Under the pieces are notes generated by a model. It was not told the origin of the DNA, made no database searches, and saw nothing but the letters and a program-made list of their open reading frames with translations. The position numbers and the translations under genes are program-made. This document shows, in pieces, positions 1 through 12,400 of a stretch of 64,000 nucleotides of DNA. Position 1 is the stretch's first letter. Each line of letters starts with the position of its first letter. This DNA comes from Hybos culiciformis (Eukaryota; Arthropoda; Insecta; Diptera; Hybotidae), in NCBI GenBank assembly GCA_964007475.1, contig OZ023273.1:132736732-132800731 (forward strand), read 5' to 3'.

Positions 1-1520
1 ACTAAGCTCTTAAGGTATTTGATGGAAGACAAAAATTTTTTTTAAAAAAACATGAAACAAGTTTTTACTATTTTGAGTGACTACATTTTTATCCTAAATA
101 AAACAAGAAAAATTAAATATTTACATTTTTTAAAAAATGTATTGTTCCATTTAGGATGAATGTCAGGTCCTTCTGAATATAACACACAACAAATATTTAT
201 CTTATTTAAAAATTTATTCAACATATTTGCACAATATTATACACATATAAAGAAAACATGCCTATGTTTTTTTTTTTGGTACAGGTGTTTCATTTGTTTG
301 TGATAAACATTACATTTTCATTCAATTTTTGTCAAATTAAAATAATTTTCTTAATTAAAGCATACAATTTAGTAGATATGTATATTGTTTCTATATGATT
401 TAATCTGATTTTATCTATACATCCATAGTGCTTTAAGTATAATCTTTTTACCCCCTTTTTCATGAAATAGATGGCATTATAATTTGAATTACGATATATA
501 CGTTAGAAAAAAAATTTAATAGTATATTCAAAGTAGACCCAGATTATGTTATTCGCATATACGAAACTATTGTGCAACTAAAACATATTATAAAATAAAA
601 TATTATCTTATTATGAAAACTATTTGAAAATTTGTTCAAGTTATAACTTCCTTCTTAATTAAGCATTTACATGTGTATACTTATTCATCCTTGCCAGAAT
701 TAAAATTATTATAAAAATTATGTAAAAGTTTGAAAATAAGAAACTCAAACCGCTGAATTTTTTAAATCATATTGTCAAATACTGAGTAATTTTCCTTTGC
801 CAAGAAAATTTTTCAAATGCTGAGCTATAATGATATAATGATAAATAAAAAGCAAAAATAATGTTTTATATTATATTGATGAATGCAGTAAATAATCTGC
901 AATAGTAGAAATATTGAAATTCACAACAATCAACGAAATCCCACTAATAAGATTCATATTGAACGTTATTCTTGTCTTCCGATGATTTTGTTTTCTTATT
1001 CTTAATAGATTATGTTAAAGTTAAAAGAAATAAAAAAGACAAAATATTTGAACTCAATAGCAATTTATTTTTGTTCTTTATAATCACAAATGTAACGTGC
1101 TTTGAATTATAATTTGAAATCTAATCAAAAAATTTAACCAAGAGATTTGATGGAAACTTTAAAAAGAAACTACATCATAACATTAAATGGTTAGAAATTA
1201 AATATTAATATTTCAATCAATTGACGTAAATTTTATTTCATAAGAAACTTCTTAGGTAAAATATGGCAAAGTTGTAGAAACAGTGTTAATTTGAAGATAC
1301 TTAACTTTATAGATATACTTATGATAATGTTGACATGTATGTAGCTGTGTGTAAGCTTAATTTGTTGTTATTTGTTTCGAAAAAGCTCTGGATATGACAC
1401 TCTTCCAAAATCTTCAAGTTTTTTTTGGCAAATTATCAGTTTTTTAAATAATATAGTTTTTTTTAAGTGAGTTTTAGCTTCTGTTCGATTTTTGTCCTGC
1501 TTATATATTTTCGTTTCTAT

Positions 1521-1615
1521 TTTGAACTAAAAACATGTTAGTCATAATATAGGTTCGATGTGCGAGCATACATTACACAAATTCTTTTATATTGTCCAAT
1601 AAACCAATAATTTTA
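1521..1615 (+). repeat. Dispersed repeat, copy 1 (partner at 6612)
   Basis: About 95 bp that recurs in the same orientation at 6612-6707. Both copies begin TTTGAACTAAAAACATG and continue through a shared block ending in CCAATAAACC. They look about 85% identical by eye. It is probably a fragment of an unclassified mobile element; no terminal repeats or target duplication were found. Confidence 0.7.
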
Positions 1616-2090
1616 CTAATAAGTTCTAAAAAAATAAAATATTTTCTTAAATGTAAAAAAAAAAATCAAAAATGAAAATCTAACATTAAATTCACATTTA
1701 ATATAAATGTACATCATCCTCAAGAGGTAATCTCCAAACAAATTTTTATGTTGTTCTTTTATTATATAATATAAGATAAAAAACATGAATGTAAATAAAA
1801 AAAAACTTATTTTTATGCTCTTATTTCTGCAATTGAAATAGATAAAAACATCCGGACAATTATACGGACCGACCGAAGAAATTCACATTAAAACGGTTTG
1901 CTTTTAGAAAAGAAATTATATGATCGAGAGAATATACGATAGTACGAGATGGTTATAGAATTTTTTATTAATTTATGTGTTTTATTGTATTGTGAGTTCC
2001 GTTGATGTTCCAGCTTAAACTTCATTTGTTTGTTATTTAATGTAATAAGTTAGGTGACATAAAACTTTACTTAAATTTAAACCTGCCCTA

Positions 2091-2134
2091 CCTAAAATAG
2101 TCTACAAATTTTCCACCTAAAATAGTCTACAAAT
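2091..2134 (+). repeat. 24-bp tandem duplication
   Basis: The unit CCTAAAATAGTCTACAAATT occurs twice, the copies separated by TTCCA. It is a minor local duplication with no coding meaning. Confidence 0.8.
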
Positions 2135-4505
2135 TATTCATTTCGACTAAAAAGTGTTCAAATAAAATAATCAGGTTCTGGATGAATGGTTGACAAATAT
2201 CACTGTTGATTGAAATTCAACATTTATTGTTCTACTGCTTATATGCAATTCCAATATATGTATCTGCTACTTTAGACTATGTTAAAAGAGTCCAAATTTA
2301 TAATAACAGATCTTAAATTTAGAATTGTTAGAAAGTGATATTCCAATTGTATATGTATAATTGACCTTTAGAGTTCGAGTTATGATCGGTTTCGGTCGAA
2401 AATATTTTGAACACAATTATAAATTTTGAAATTATTAAACTTATGTTACTATGGAATAGAAAAAAATTATTAAAATATAATACCTTAAGCATATATTCAA
2501 AAAGTACCTTAGATATCTTCTCTTTCCTTATTAAGTATGATACTTCAAAACCAAACAACAGTTTTGTAGGTACAATATAAATAATTAATTGAGTTTCTCT
2601 ATATAATAAAAATATTTAGATTATAAATACTCGTATAAATATAAAAATGTATTGTTCATATATATTTCCAAAACTGCAAAAATCTTCAATTACTTTTCGG
2701 AAGCAAATATAATTTTCAATTGTAAGAGCTTGTTCTTCAAAATTTTAAATTTTAATTATTTTACCGAAACACTTACATTAGAAATTAATTGAAATAATAA
2801 AATTAAGGATGATTATTATATTTTATTTACATATAATTATAAATAGGTACTTTTATTCAGAACGTAAATAAACTAAGGTATTTATTAGTTAGTATTCAGA
2901 CATCTATATAAGTTTTGGTGATAAAAATTTACAAACAAATTCTAATGTATGTTTTTTTTAATATTGATAGATCTTTTCAATAACAATAAATATTCCCAGT
3001 TTGAGTTAGTGTAATTTGTATAACAAACAAGTGACACAATATTTGTTCCATTCATATTTAATTTTTTTTTATTAAATTCACATTTAACAATTTTATAACA
3101 AGTTTTGAAAGTTTGATTTATATTTATGTTTAAATAATAACGACATTACATTATATATGTAATATAAAGCATCTGCAAAAATTTTCTTCAATTTTCATAA
3201 ATGTGCATTTTAGCGTTCTTATTGAACTTATTTCCAGACAATGTAAAATGTAAATGCAAATAAGAAATAAGTATTTTCATATTTTCAATTCTTCAATAAT
3301 TCTACAACATGACAATTATGTATTACATATTTCTTTTTTATATTTCTCTATATTTCTAGGAAATTCACTGAAAATAAGAATTTCTGTGTTGTAATGTAAT
3401 ATTGCATATATTATTTAAAAAAAACTAGAACACTATCTTGTATGTGAAGTATGGCTTTCTACTTTTCTATTTAATATAGGTACTTTATACAATCCATATA
3501 CGAATTGGCATTAAAGTCTTTTTTCAGCCCCAAGCTCATATTCCACATTCCACATGTCGAAATTCGGCGGCTTTGGCTCTATAAAATATGCATTTTAACT
3601 ATCAAAATACATAACAATTGTCGAGATCATTTAACTCCACATTCCAGCATTGACACTGTCGAAAATAGCATTTTAGTTTAGTAAGTATTTCAGTGATGGA
3701 AGGAAAGACAAGAAGGCCTAAAGACGGATCGGAAAGTATTTGATGTATTTGCACTGAATTTATATACATTTTTCTTATTATTCAATAAAGTTCTACAGTT
3801 TTTATATGCTTCAAGGACATAAATTTTAATATCAAAAGTTTACTATATTAATAAACAATATTAAAATTTTATCAGAGTTTACGAAAAATAAAATGTGTTC
3901 AATATTTTTCCAAAAAAAATTAAATAAAACAAAGAGAAAATTTTCTAAAAATATTTCATTTAAGTTAAGGAAAATAAAAAAAAAAAATTATCTTGAATCT
4001 ATGAATGCATTTTATGTTTTTGTCATATGGATTTTCATACAAACAAAGTTTGAAAGAATATTGCATGTTTTTTTTAAGTACAATAAATTCCGCGTTCAAC
4101 GTGGTATAAAATATGGCCGGTAACTCCCACAAAGAATATTTCATCGACATTCGGCTCTGGATTTAGAAATTATAGATAATTCTGCGTCTATGAGAGAATT
4201 TTTTTAAATTTAAAACCATCGTCGAAATTTACTCCTGGGAACCCCGGATATTTTGGTAACTTTTCTAATATTTTATTAACAATAGTACAGATTTATTTTA
4301 AAATGTTGATTTATACATAAATTGCACAAGTAATTATATTGTTGTTATTTTTCATTATTCAAATCGCATTTTGTATCAAATGTTCATTGAACTGAAGATG
4401 AGAGTCACTATATTGGAAATGGCATAAAATCATATTAAATTATGAATAGTGTTTGTTGTTTGTTATTCTGAATTATGTTTGTTTTTATGTGTGATAAATA
4501 AATTA

Positions 4506-4927
4506 TAGTCCAAGAGCTCGCAACGTAAGAAATCACGTGATTTTAGCAAGGCTCATTTTTTAATATATTGTTCCAGACCACAGTACAAGACGCATACGGG
4601 TAGTCTGGCAGTCAGATGACGTTGCGTTTACCCGTGAGAGCAGAGCCAGGTAGGTAAAAAAAACGCAAAATTACGTGATAATAGCAAGATTTCTTTTTAT
4701 GTCATTTGTTTGTGCTTATTATGTGAAATGTTAATCCATCATTGCCAGACGGCTCTGGCGTTGTTAAGACCGTGCCAGACCTTGATTTATAACAAAAAAA
4801 AAAAAAAAATTTCACGTCATTTTAGCAAGGCTGAAATTTTTATATGTTATATATTGGATCTTATACAGATTATATCCAATTTGCCAGACGGAAATACCGT
4901 TGCTAAATGGATGCCAGACCTATTTAA
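4506..4927 (+). repeat. Left inverted arm of foldback element
   Basis: This arm pairs with 5764-6182. It differs from the partner by a few substitutions and by the length of an A-run near 4795-4809. The close match argues for recent insertion or arm homogenisation by gene conversion. Confidence 0.85.
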
Positions 4928-5507
4928 GTCTTACAAGGAAAGTACGTATTGAAGACCCCGCCTAGCAAAATAACGGGTGATGTTGGCTGTTGGAATGCTA
5001 CCACAAATTAATGAACAACAGAAAAAAAAAAAGAAAAAAATTAACTTTAAATAAACTAGCTCCGGCAATTGCAAATTATTTTATTGTTCTTTGTGAACTT
5101 TTTTTTTAATTATAAAAAAATTATAATAAATGAAATTTTCATTATTTTGAATTTAAAAAAAAGGGTTTCTAGTTTTTTTTTTAAAGCATAAAAATCTTAT
5201 TTGCGTAATAAGTATTTCCAAAACTCAAGAATTGCCGGACCAATCGAAGCCATATTTGTACCATGTTATGCTTGAAGATTTCTCTTAAGGTTGGGCCCAA
5301 TAGGCGGCTTTGGTGATGAGATATCTCGATTTTTGTATACCACCAACGAAACCTACCGGGTCCAAAGTTAATATACCCTAGTAACAAATGGTCCAAATAT
5401 GGTGTCAATTGGTCTTGAGTTTGAGAATCAGTTATACTGCCTACATAAAACTTTACATATTTAAAATATATTCTTCATGACCTTGAATTTTCTCTGCAGA
5501 AAACCAA

Positions 5508-5648
5508 ATGATAGAAGATAATAGCACATCCACAGACACTGAAGACGATGAAGAAGATAGTGAAAATGATGATAATAATTATGACAGCAGTGACGACGAT
5601 GAAGATTTTGAAAATGCGCTATTTTTTTGTGATACTAAGTATTTATGA
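5508..5648 (+). CDS. Acidic 46-residue terminal exon-like frame inside foldback element
   Basis: The frame runs from ATG at 5508 to TGA at 5646-5648. About 20 of 46 residues are Asp or Glu, mixed with Ser, Thr and Asn, and a hydrophobic tail (ALFFC) comes near the stop. A good splice acceptor (pyrimidine run, TCTCTGCAG) ends at 5499, and the frame stays open from there, so it could be the last exon of a longer gene rather than a stand-alone peptide. An AATAAA lies about 50 bp downstream. No donor exon or transposase domain was found upstream within the element, so the 5' part was probably lost. No function can be assigned. It could also be a captured host exon or chance acidic-repeat sequence. 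Confidence 0.35.
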   Translation: MIEDNSTSTDTEDDEEDSENDDNNYDSSDDDEDFENALFFCDTKYL

Positions 5649-5763
5649 TTAAGTAATAGCTAAATAATTAAAGTTTATTGGAATTTTTTATCAAAAATAA
5701 ATTTTATAAAAAATCACAACTCAACTTTTTCAATTCGTTATTTTGTGTATTTTCTGCACGAGT

Positions 5764-6182
5764 TAAAATAGGTCTGGCATCCATTTAGCAACGGTATTTC
5801 CGTCTGGCAAATTGCATATAATCTGTATAAGATCCAATATATAACATATAAAAATTTCAGCCTTGCTAAAATGACGTGAATTTTTTTTTTTTTTTTGTTA
5901 TAAATCAAGGTCTGGCACGGTCTTAACAACGCCAGAGCCGTCTGGCAATGATGGATTAACATTTCACATAATAAGCACAAACAAATGACATAAAAAGAAA
6001 TCTTGCTATTATCACGTAATTTTGCGTTTTTTTTACCTACCTGGCTCTGCTCTCAAGGGTAAACCAACGTCATCTGACTGCCAGACTACCCGTATGCGTC
6101 TTGTACTGTAGTCTGGAACAATATATTAAAAAATGAGCCTTGCTAAAATCACGTACCGAAAACGTTGCGAGCTCTTAGACTA
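5764..6182 (-). repeat. Right inverted arm of foldback element
   Basis: Reverse complement of 4506-4927, with the same three-module organisation. The open frames in both arms that read alike on opposite strands are a by-product of this symmetry and are not genes. Confidence 0.85.
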
Positions 6183-6185
6183 TTA

Positions 6186-8241
6186 CGTTTTATAATAATA
6201 ATGTCAATATATCCATCCTCCTTATACTTTCTAGTTTTATGCACCAAAATTATTCTCAGTTCTTAATAGGATTAACAATTTTCTTGTGAAAAAACTTTAT
6301 TAGTACCTCTTTGAACTGAGCTTTGGAAAAAAATAAATATGGAAATTGTTAATTACAGCTCGTAGAATAAAATAGTTGGTAATAAAAGATATAGAGATAT
6401 AAAATAAAAATATACAAAAAACATAAAAACATAAACATAAAAGCATGAAGTAAAAGATTAAAAATTTAAATTTATTATCGCCTATACATAAATATGTAGC
6501 TAAACATTTCCTTACGTAGAAGACATTATACTTAAATAGATACATATATTTGAAAAAATATAGAAAACAATAAATATTTCACTTAGAAAAAATATTATGT
6601 TAAAAAAGTTTTTTGAACTAAAAACATGTTAGTCATAATATTGCTTACACGTACTTGCATACATTACACAAATTCTTTTAAATTGTCCAATAAACCAATG
6701 ATTTTACCACAAACTGACAAAGACAAGAATTTATTTTGTAGATTTTTATTTTTAATAATGTTTTTTTTTTTTATTTTGGTTTCAAAATAAATATTTAAGT
6801 ATTATAAATAGTGATTACGATAGTTACTATGTTAGAAAATTGGATAGCCCAGAATAAGGAATTTTTTATGAAATCCATAATGATTAATAAAATAATTTGT
6901 TTTGTAATATAGTATGGTAGAATTTAAACTTACATAGATATGCTTAAGTAAGTGCTATGCAGGGACGAATCCTTCATATATTGAACGTATTGAGTGCTTC
7001 CGTAGAAATAATTTTAATATTTAACAAAAAAAGTAAAAAACCATTAAATTCTATTAATGCCTGGTATTAATGGTATAGAATATTTTGTCATACAGTGAGG
7101 ACACAATTAACAGGCCACAGAATATATAAAAAAGATCTTTATCGTACATTTTACGGTTCTACGTGTTAATTTGTCTAATAATTAAATAAAAAAAACTCTA
7201 ATTCTAATTCGACCCAGAACCATTTTTTTTTTGTTTCTAAATGCGAAATCTTCCGCCTGAGAGGGTTTATTCACAGTAATTTTTTAATCTAATTCTAATT
7301 CAAGTTCTTGCTTGTCATGTTACGCCATACTGTCGAGATATTGTCATTATACGCCATATTATCGAGATCTCTGAGATTGGAGAATTTAATTATATTGTTT
7401 TAATTGACATATATAATTAAATTACATTTAAAATATAAACTAGAGTTGAGGTCTAAAAATTCTTAAGGTCAAGAATGGAAAATTTGTTTCACAAAATTGT
7501 AAGCTGTAATTCTACTTCAAACTTTTATGAAACTAATATTTTTGGTTATTTTGGTTTTAAATTTTGTGAGCAAAAACTTTTCTTTTAATTGAAAAACTCT
7601 TTTCTAAAACAGTTTTTTATTTATTTTTAGTTTGTAGAAAATATCTGATAGTTACTTCTATGCTTTTATTAAAGTTTAAATTTTTATAACCACAAACTTA
7701 TTATTATCATTATTATTTTTCTTTGTTATTTTTCAATAATTATTACTCTCAGTAAAAATGAAACAAAAACAGAAAATATTCTTAACTCAAAATAGAAATT
7801 ATGTTCCTAGAAATTATAAACCCAACCACATTTCTCATAAAATCGATAAAGTTATATCCTTTATGAAATCATTAAGAGTGATACAAATACAGATTCAATG
7901 TATGCGATGTTATGGTATCATCGCAGTAACCACATAATAATTATATTTTGTTCTCAGTATCTTCGTTTCTTATGGTTTTATTTTTTAATTTTTCAAATTT
8001 TCTAATATTTATTGCCTCAAATTAACCACATAAAATTTTAATTAAAAATTTAATTAATATTGAATTTTTCTTGTTATAAGATAGAAGAATTGGAAAAAAT
8101 GTTAAATTTTATCATTAACAGTAAGTTACATACGTTTTATATATGTAACATACCTAACAAATTATTCATAATATCGTTTTTGTAACTCAGAAAGGATATA
8201 TGCTTTACAAAATAAAACTTTGTGTTGAGACGAAAAGCAGA
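6186..8241. other. Intergenic, repeat fragments only
   Basis: No supported gene. It contains the second copy of the dispersed repeat (6612-6707) and an imperfect tandem at about 7318-7372, where ACGCCATA followed by a TCGAGA-containing block occurs twice. The rest is A+T-rich. Confidence 0.6.
6612..6707 (+). repeat. Dispersed repeat, copy 2 (partner at 1521)
   Basis: Same orientation as the segment at 1521-1615. The divergent middle is at about 6640-6660; the rest aligns closely. Confidence 0.7.
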
Positions 8242-8251
8242 CGGTTCATAC

Positions 8252-8726
8252 GGGGGATGGAAATAAGGCCGCAGGAAATAAGGCCGCGACGTTTTTTTGT
8301 TGCGGTCTTATTTCATTTTGAAAAATGAAATAAGGCCGCGAAGATTTTTTCGCGGCCTTATTTCGTTTTTCAAAATGAAATAAGGCCGCGAAAAAATCCC
8401 TGCCCGGTGTGCTCACCTCACAAGATTACGCGGCCTTATTTCGTTTTTCAAAATGAAATAAGGCCGCGAAAAAATCCTCGCGGCCTTATTTCATTTTTCA
8501 AAATGAAATTAGCCCTCCGATTAATTTTTTTTTTTGTCGCGGTTTTATTTCATTTTTCAAAACGAAATAAGGCCGCGAGGAATTTTATGCGGTCTTATTT
8601 CATTTTGAAAAATGAAATAAGACCGCGAGGATTTTTTGGCGGCCTTATTTCATTTTTCAAAATGAAATAAGACCGCAACAAAAAACCTATCGCGGCCTTA
8701 TTTCCCGCGGCCTTATTTCACTGCGC
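8252..8726. mobile_element. Hairpin-array MITE flanked by a 10-bp direct repeat
   Basis: A 475-bp insertion made of seven palindromes of about 40 bp, each with arms like GCGGCCTTATTTC. They sit at about 8302, 8351, 8430, 8479, 8540, 8590 and 8640, separated by short T/A-rich spacers. The outer ~56 bp on each side (from 8270 and up to 8719) are also inverted copies of each other, so the whole array is a higher-order inverted repeat. CGGTTCATAC occurs directly at 8242-8251 and 8727-8736, as expected for an 8-10 bp target duplication (hAT or MULE range). A local rise in G+C comes from the palindromes. The repetitive open frame across it (8407-8670) is an artefact of the array. It carries no transposase. 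Confidence 0.85.
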
Positions 8727-8859
8727 CGGTTCATACATTTCACTACACACATTTCTTTCCTTGAGTTTTATAAGTTATATAGTGAGATTAATGATAGTTT
8801 TACGTTTACATAATAGACCATGACCTTTTAACTGTTGCTATTTATTATCCTATTTTCGC

Positions 8860-9439
8860 CATAGCCGGGCAAAATACTTGTAATTTCAAAATAGTGTAAT
8901 TCGAAATTACTAATTCAATTACATTTTGTAATTTGTAATGTGTAATTCAATTACATTGGTAGATTCGTAATTAGAAGAATGTAATTTTAATTCGTTAATT
9001 CATATTTGTAATTTGTATTTAGTAATTTGTATTTCTATATACTTGTAATTTCAAAATACTTTTACTTCTTTCAAATTACTTAGGGTTAAAAATTTATCTC
9101 TTTACTTAACTGTAAAATTCGTATGTGTTAGAAATTCAAATAAAATAAAAAAAGTAAGCTTTCTTTTCGTGTTTTAATTTCTCAATCTCAATAGAACTTT
9201 TATTTTAAATTTTTTATTTTTTTTTTTTAATACTGGATAATTTGTAATTGTAATTTTGTAATTTTAAATTACATTATTGTAATTGGAACCAAAAATAGTG
9301 TAATTTCAAATTACTAATTTGTATTTTTTAATTAAACAAAAAATGTAATGTAATTTCAGTAATTTAATTTGAGGTAAATTTTTGTGTATTTTGTAATTTG
9401 TAATTTAAATTACATTCGCATGTATTTTGCCCGGCTATG
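8860..9439. mobile_element. hAT-type MITE with 8-bp target duplication
   Basis: The 580-bp element has terminal inverted repeats CATAGCCGGGCAAAATAC, identical over 18 bp at both ends. ATTTTCGC is duplicated exactly at 8852-8859 and 9440-9447. An 8-bp duplication is the hallmark of the hAT superfamily, although CATAG ends are less typical than CAG ends. The interior is almost entirely degenerate GTAATT/AATTAC units with no coding capacity. A lone fragment of the same end motif (AGCCGGGCAA) appears near 40270. Confidence 0.88.
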
Positions 9440-9447
9440 ATTTTCGC

Positions 9448-12400
9448 TAATTGAAAAAAGTCATCTGAAAAATGAGATTATCTTGATTTATTCATTGTCA
9501 AATATTGCATCTAAAGTATACAAGTAAATATCTAAACTCTAAAGCATCTGCTTTCGAAACACTGATACTTAAATAAACTTCTAATACAAAACGCTAATTT
9601 TTTTCTGATTGATGCATTATACCATCATACCTATAATTGGAAAAAATAAAACTAAGCCTTAAAATGATTATAATTTAAAATCTCTATTGAACGAAGGATT
9701 AAATTCACATTTTCACTGTTCGTTTGGTTCTCAGTACGATTTAATTATTATTTGGGGGTTGAACTTTTACGAAGTATTTGAATGATTTAGCTAATTATTT
9801 AGATATGTAATATATTTGAATTAATAGTAAAATAAATTTAGTTTTTGCTATAATTTTATTTATAAAATAAAACGTAAGAAAAACAACTCAATCAAAGGAT
9901 CAAAAATTGAAACTAAATGAAAATTATTTGCTGTATTTAAAGTTAATTGGACAGTTTCGTTAAAAATATAGAAAATTTTAACGATTTTTTCGAGAATTGT
10001 TTCCAGGAAGAGATACACAAATAAAGCTCAATAAAGCTTTTTTATATTGGGGCAATGGAAGATATGTATACAAGGACATGTATGACATCGTATGATAAAA
10101 ACAACAAGGATAAAATTATTTTTAAATTAATGTTAACATCTAGAAATTCATAATATCAACAGGTGGTTGTAATTTTTCATATTAGTTTTTGATATTGAGA
10201 ACAGTTTAAAATGTACATTGACAACAATTCATATAATTCTTCCAATTGTTCGAATAATTTTAAAAATCCAACCTCACTTGGAAACCTAGATTCAAAATTT
10301 TAATAGACGAAAATACCAATATCCTCATTCTCTCAAGGAATTTGCTAAAATGCAGTAAAAGTAAATCTTACATCATACAAGCAAACCTGATGTCTCTATT
10401 TTGAATTTTAATATAACATTATAAAATTTTTTTTTTCAGAATGCAATAAAAGATTATATTTTAAGTTCTTTCTAGACAGAACGAATCATTTTCAGAATAA
10501 TAATATATTAATATGTATGCATTTGTGTATTCGATTAAAATCATAAATCTGATGAACTTTTTATTTTTTAAGATTTATATTTATAATGTAAGATTTATAT
10601 TTCAAATTTAAGACGAATAGATTATTCTAATTCATATATGGACACAAATAGTTTGGAAAGAAAAAGCAATTTTAGTTTTTTAAATTCTAAAACATAATTT
10701 CAAGATATTAGATCTATTGAGAATAAAAATTTATCTATTCACACAAACTTCTACAGACTAAATTTGTAGACCAATTTTGAGATTATTAGATATCATAATT
10801 TTGTTAACTTCATTTCTTTAGATTTTTGATTGAAGTGTTTTTCACCCCAAATCATAAAATTATATTTTTTAATGTTAAGAACAACAATTACAGTTCATTG
10901 GATTTGAAATCAAACAAAAAGTATTTGCAATCTTGAAAACATCAGGAAGTTGGAATTAGAGAACTGATTCCATCAGTCGGCTTTATTAACTTTTTTAAAT
11001 ATTGCAAAATTACACACTTTTTACCTTAATATTTGAATCTATGTTTTTCAGCAGTATGTTTGATTTGAAGTTCCAAAAAAAGATACAATTCACATTCAAA
11101 ATTTTTTTTTTTAAATGAACATTACGTAGGTAAGTGATAAATAATATTTGTTGAATATTCTTCTAGTAAGCTAACAAAAATGTTAAGAGTAAAAGTACCT
11201 ATATAGCATAAAAATTCAAATAATGCAATTTTCTTGTTTTTCTATGGGAAATATGGTTTTAGAGTATTTGGTTAAAAGATTTTAAGAAGCTAAATTTATT
11301 TTTTTTATTTTATATCTCTTCATTTTTTTTTTTAAATTGTATATTTTTGTAAAATTTCAATTTCATAAATTTGTTTTTCGAAAGGATTTATATTATTTCA
11401 TTGTCGATTAAATGTGTTAGCCAACTATTGCAGTTTGGGTGTTAAAACAGAATTGGGAAATTATTTCATGATTCAATGAAAAAAGGCTCGATTGAGAATC
11501 ATATATAAATTATCGCAGAAAAATTATCAAAATCTTGCATTTATTATTAAAAGCAGAAAAAACTCGTTGGCAAATTAGTTATAACCGCAGTTAGAAATTT
11601 ATAACTAAATCTTTCTGGTGGTATAAGTGCTCAAATCCTTGCATTTATTATAAAATACATAATAATTTGTCCAAAATATATACCAAATGAATTGTATATA
11701 TTTAGCAAAAATTGTTCTAAAACTATTATTTGAATACCTTGGTTTTGAACAATAAATATCTCAATATTCTCAATATACAAATCTTACAGCTTTTAAAAAT
11801 ATTTTCCTTAGAAAAAGAAAATGAAAATTTGCTTAAACGAAAATAATGTAAATCCATTGAAGTGAAAATAATCTTCAATTAATTTTTATTTTACTTAAAA
11901 AATAATAAAGTTGTATTTAGTATAAAATAAATATTTTCTTCATTTCTGTAATTTTATTATGCGATCCTTAAGAAATTAGGATTACTTTTGTGTTTTTTTT
12001 TTTTAATCATCAATTGAAACTATTTTTTGCGAAGTGATCCTTCACTATTTGCTTGATTTTAAGAACAGAGTTTTATCACTATTGTTATCCTTAGATTATC
12101 CTTAGATGTATATATATATTTTTTTTAAATTTATACCTTTAAATTCTAAAGAGCCACTTTTGTAGGATTCAGTGTCTATGAGTTCTACTATTTCTGAAAA
12201 CAATTTCATGTTTTCTCACTTGTGAAGTCCATTTAAAACTAAACACTAGTTTAACACTATTTTCTCATTCTATGTGTATTCTATAGTACATTTTGCATAC
12301 ATATTTGAATAAATTTGTTTTGAAATATATTCAATACTTTAGAAAGACGTCCTTATGCTGAAAATTAATAAATCATATTTGGTTTCGAATTCTTTATATG

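Larger units (their letters stand above)
1..4502. other. Intergenic, no supported gene
   Basis: A+T-rich DNA with many homopolymer runs. Every open frame is short, low-complexity and lacks family-like motifs. Small repeats seen are a 24-bp tandem duplication at 2091-2134 and a dispersed segment at 1521-1615. A short stretch at 4113-4166 starts ATG GCC GGT and has less A+T-biased codons, but it stops after 17 codons and I do not recognise it. Confidence 0.6.
4506..6182. mobile_element. Foldback/long-TIR DNA transposon, non-autonomous
   Basis: The element is 1677 bp with near-identical inverted arms of about 420 bp, 4506-4927 and 5764-6182. The ends read TAGTCCAAGAGCTCGCAACG on the left and the complement, with one C/T difference near the tip, on the right. 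TTA flanks both sides (4503-4505 and 6183-6185), a candidate 3-bp target duplication of the TWA type used by PIF/Harbinger elements. Each arm is built of three degenerate modules of about 140 bp. Each module starts with ACGTSA followed by a TTTTAGCAAGGCT-like block (left arm at 4535, 4673 and 4814), and CCAGAC motifs recur. Foldback and Galileo-type elements also have modular long arms. The centre (4928-5763) carries no transposase, only a small acidic reading frame at 5508. The superfamily assignment is inference. Confidence 0.85.

Noticed and set aside
4710..5980. Two near-identical 80-codon frames (4710-4952 + and 5738-5980 -)
   Set aside because: They are mirror images created by the inverted arms of the foldback element. 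They contain an A-run lysine tract and no domain.
8407..8670. 87-codon repetitive frame rich in FKNEIRPR-like units
   Set aside because: It is the translation of the palindrome array and lies wholly inside the hairpin insertion.
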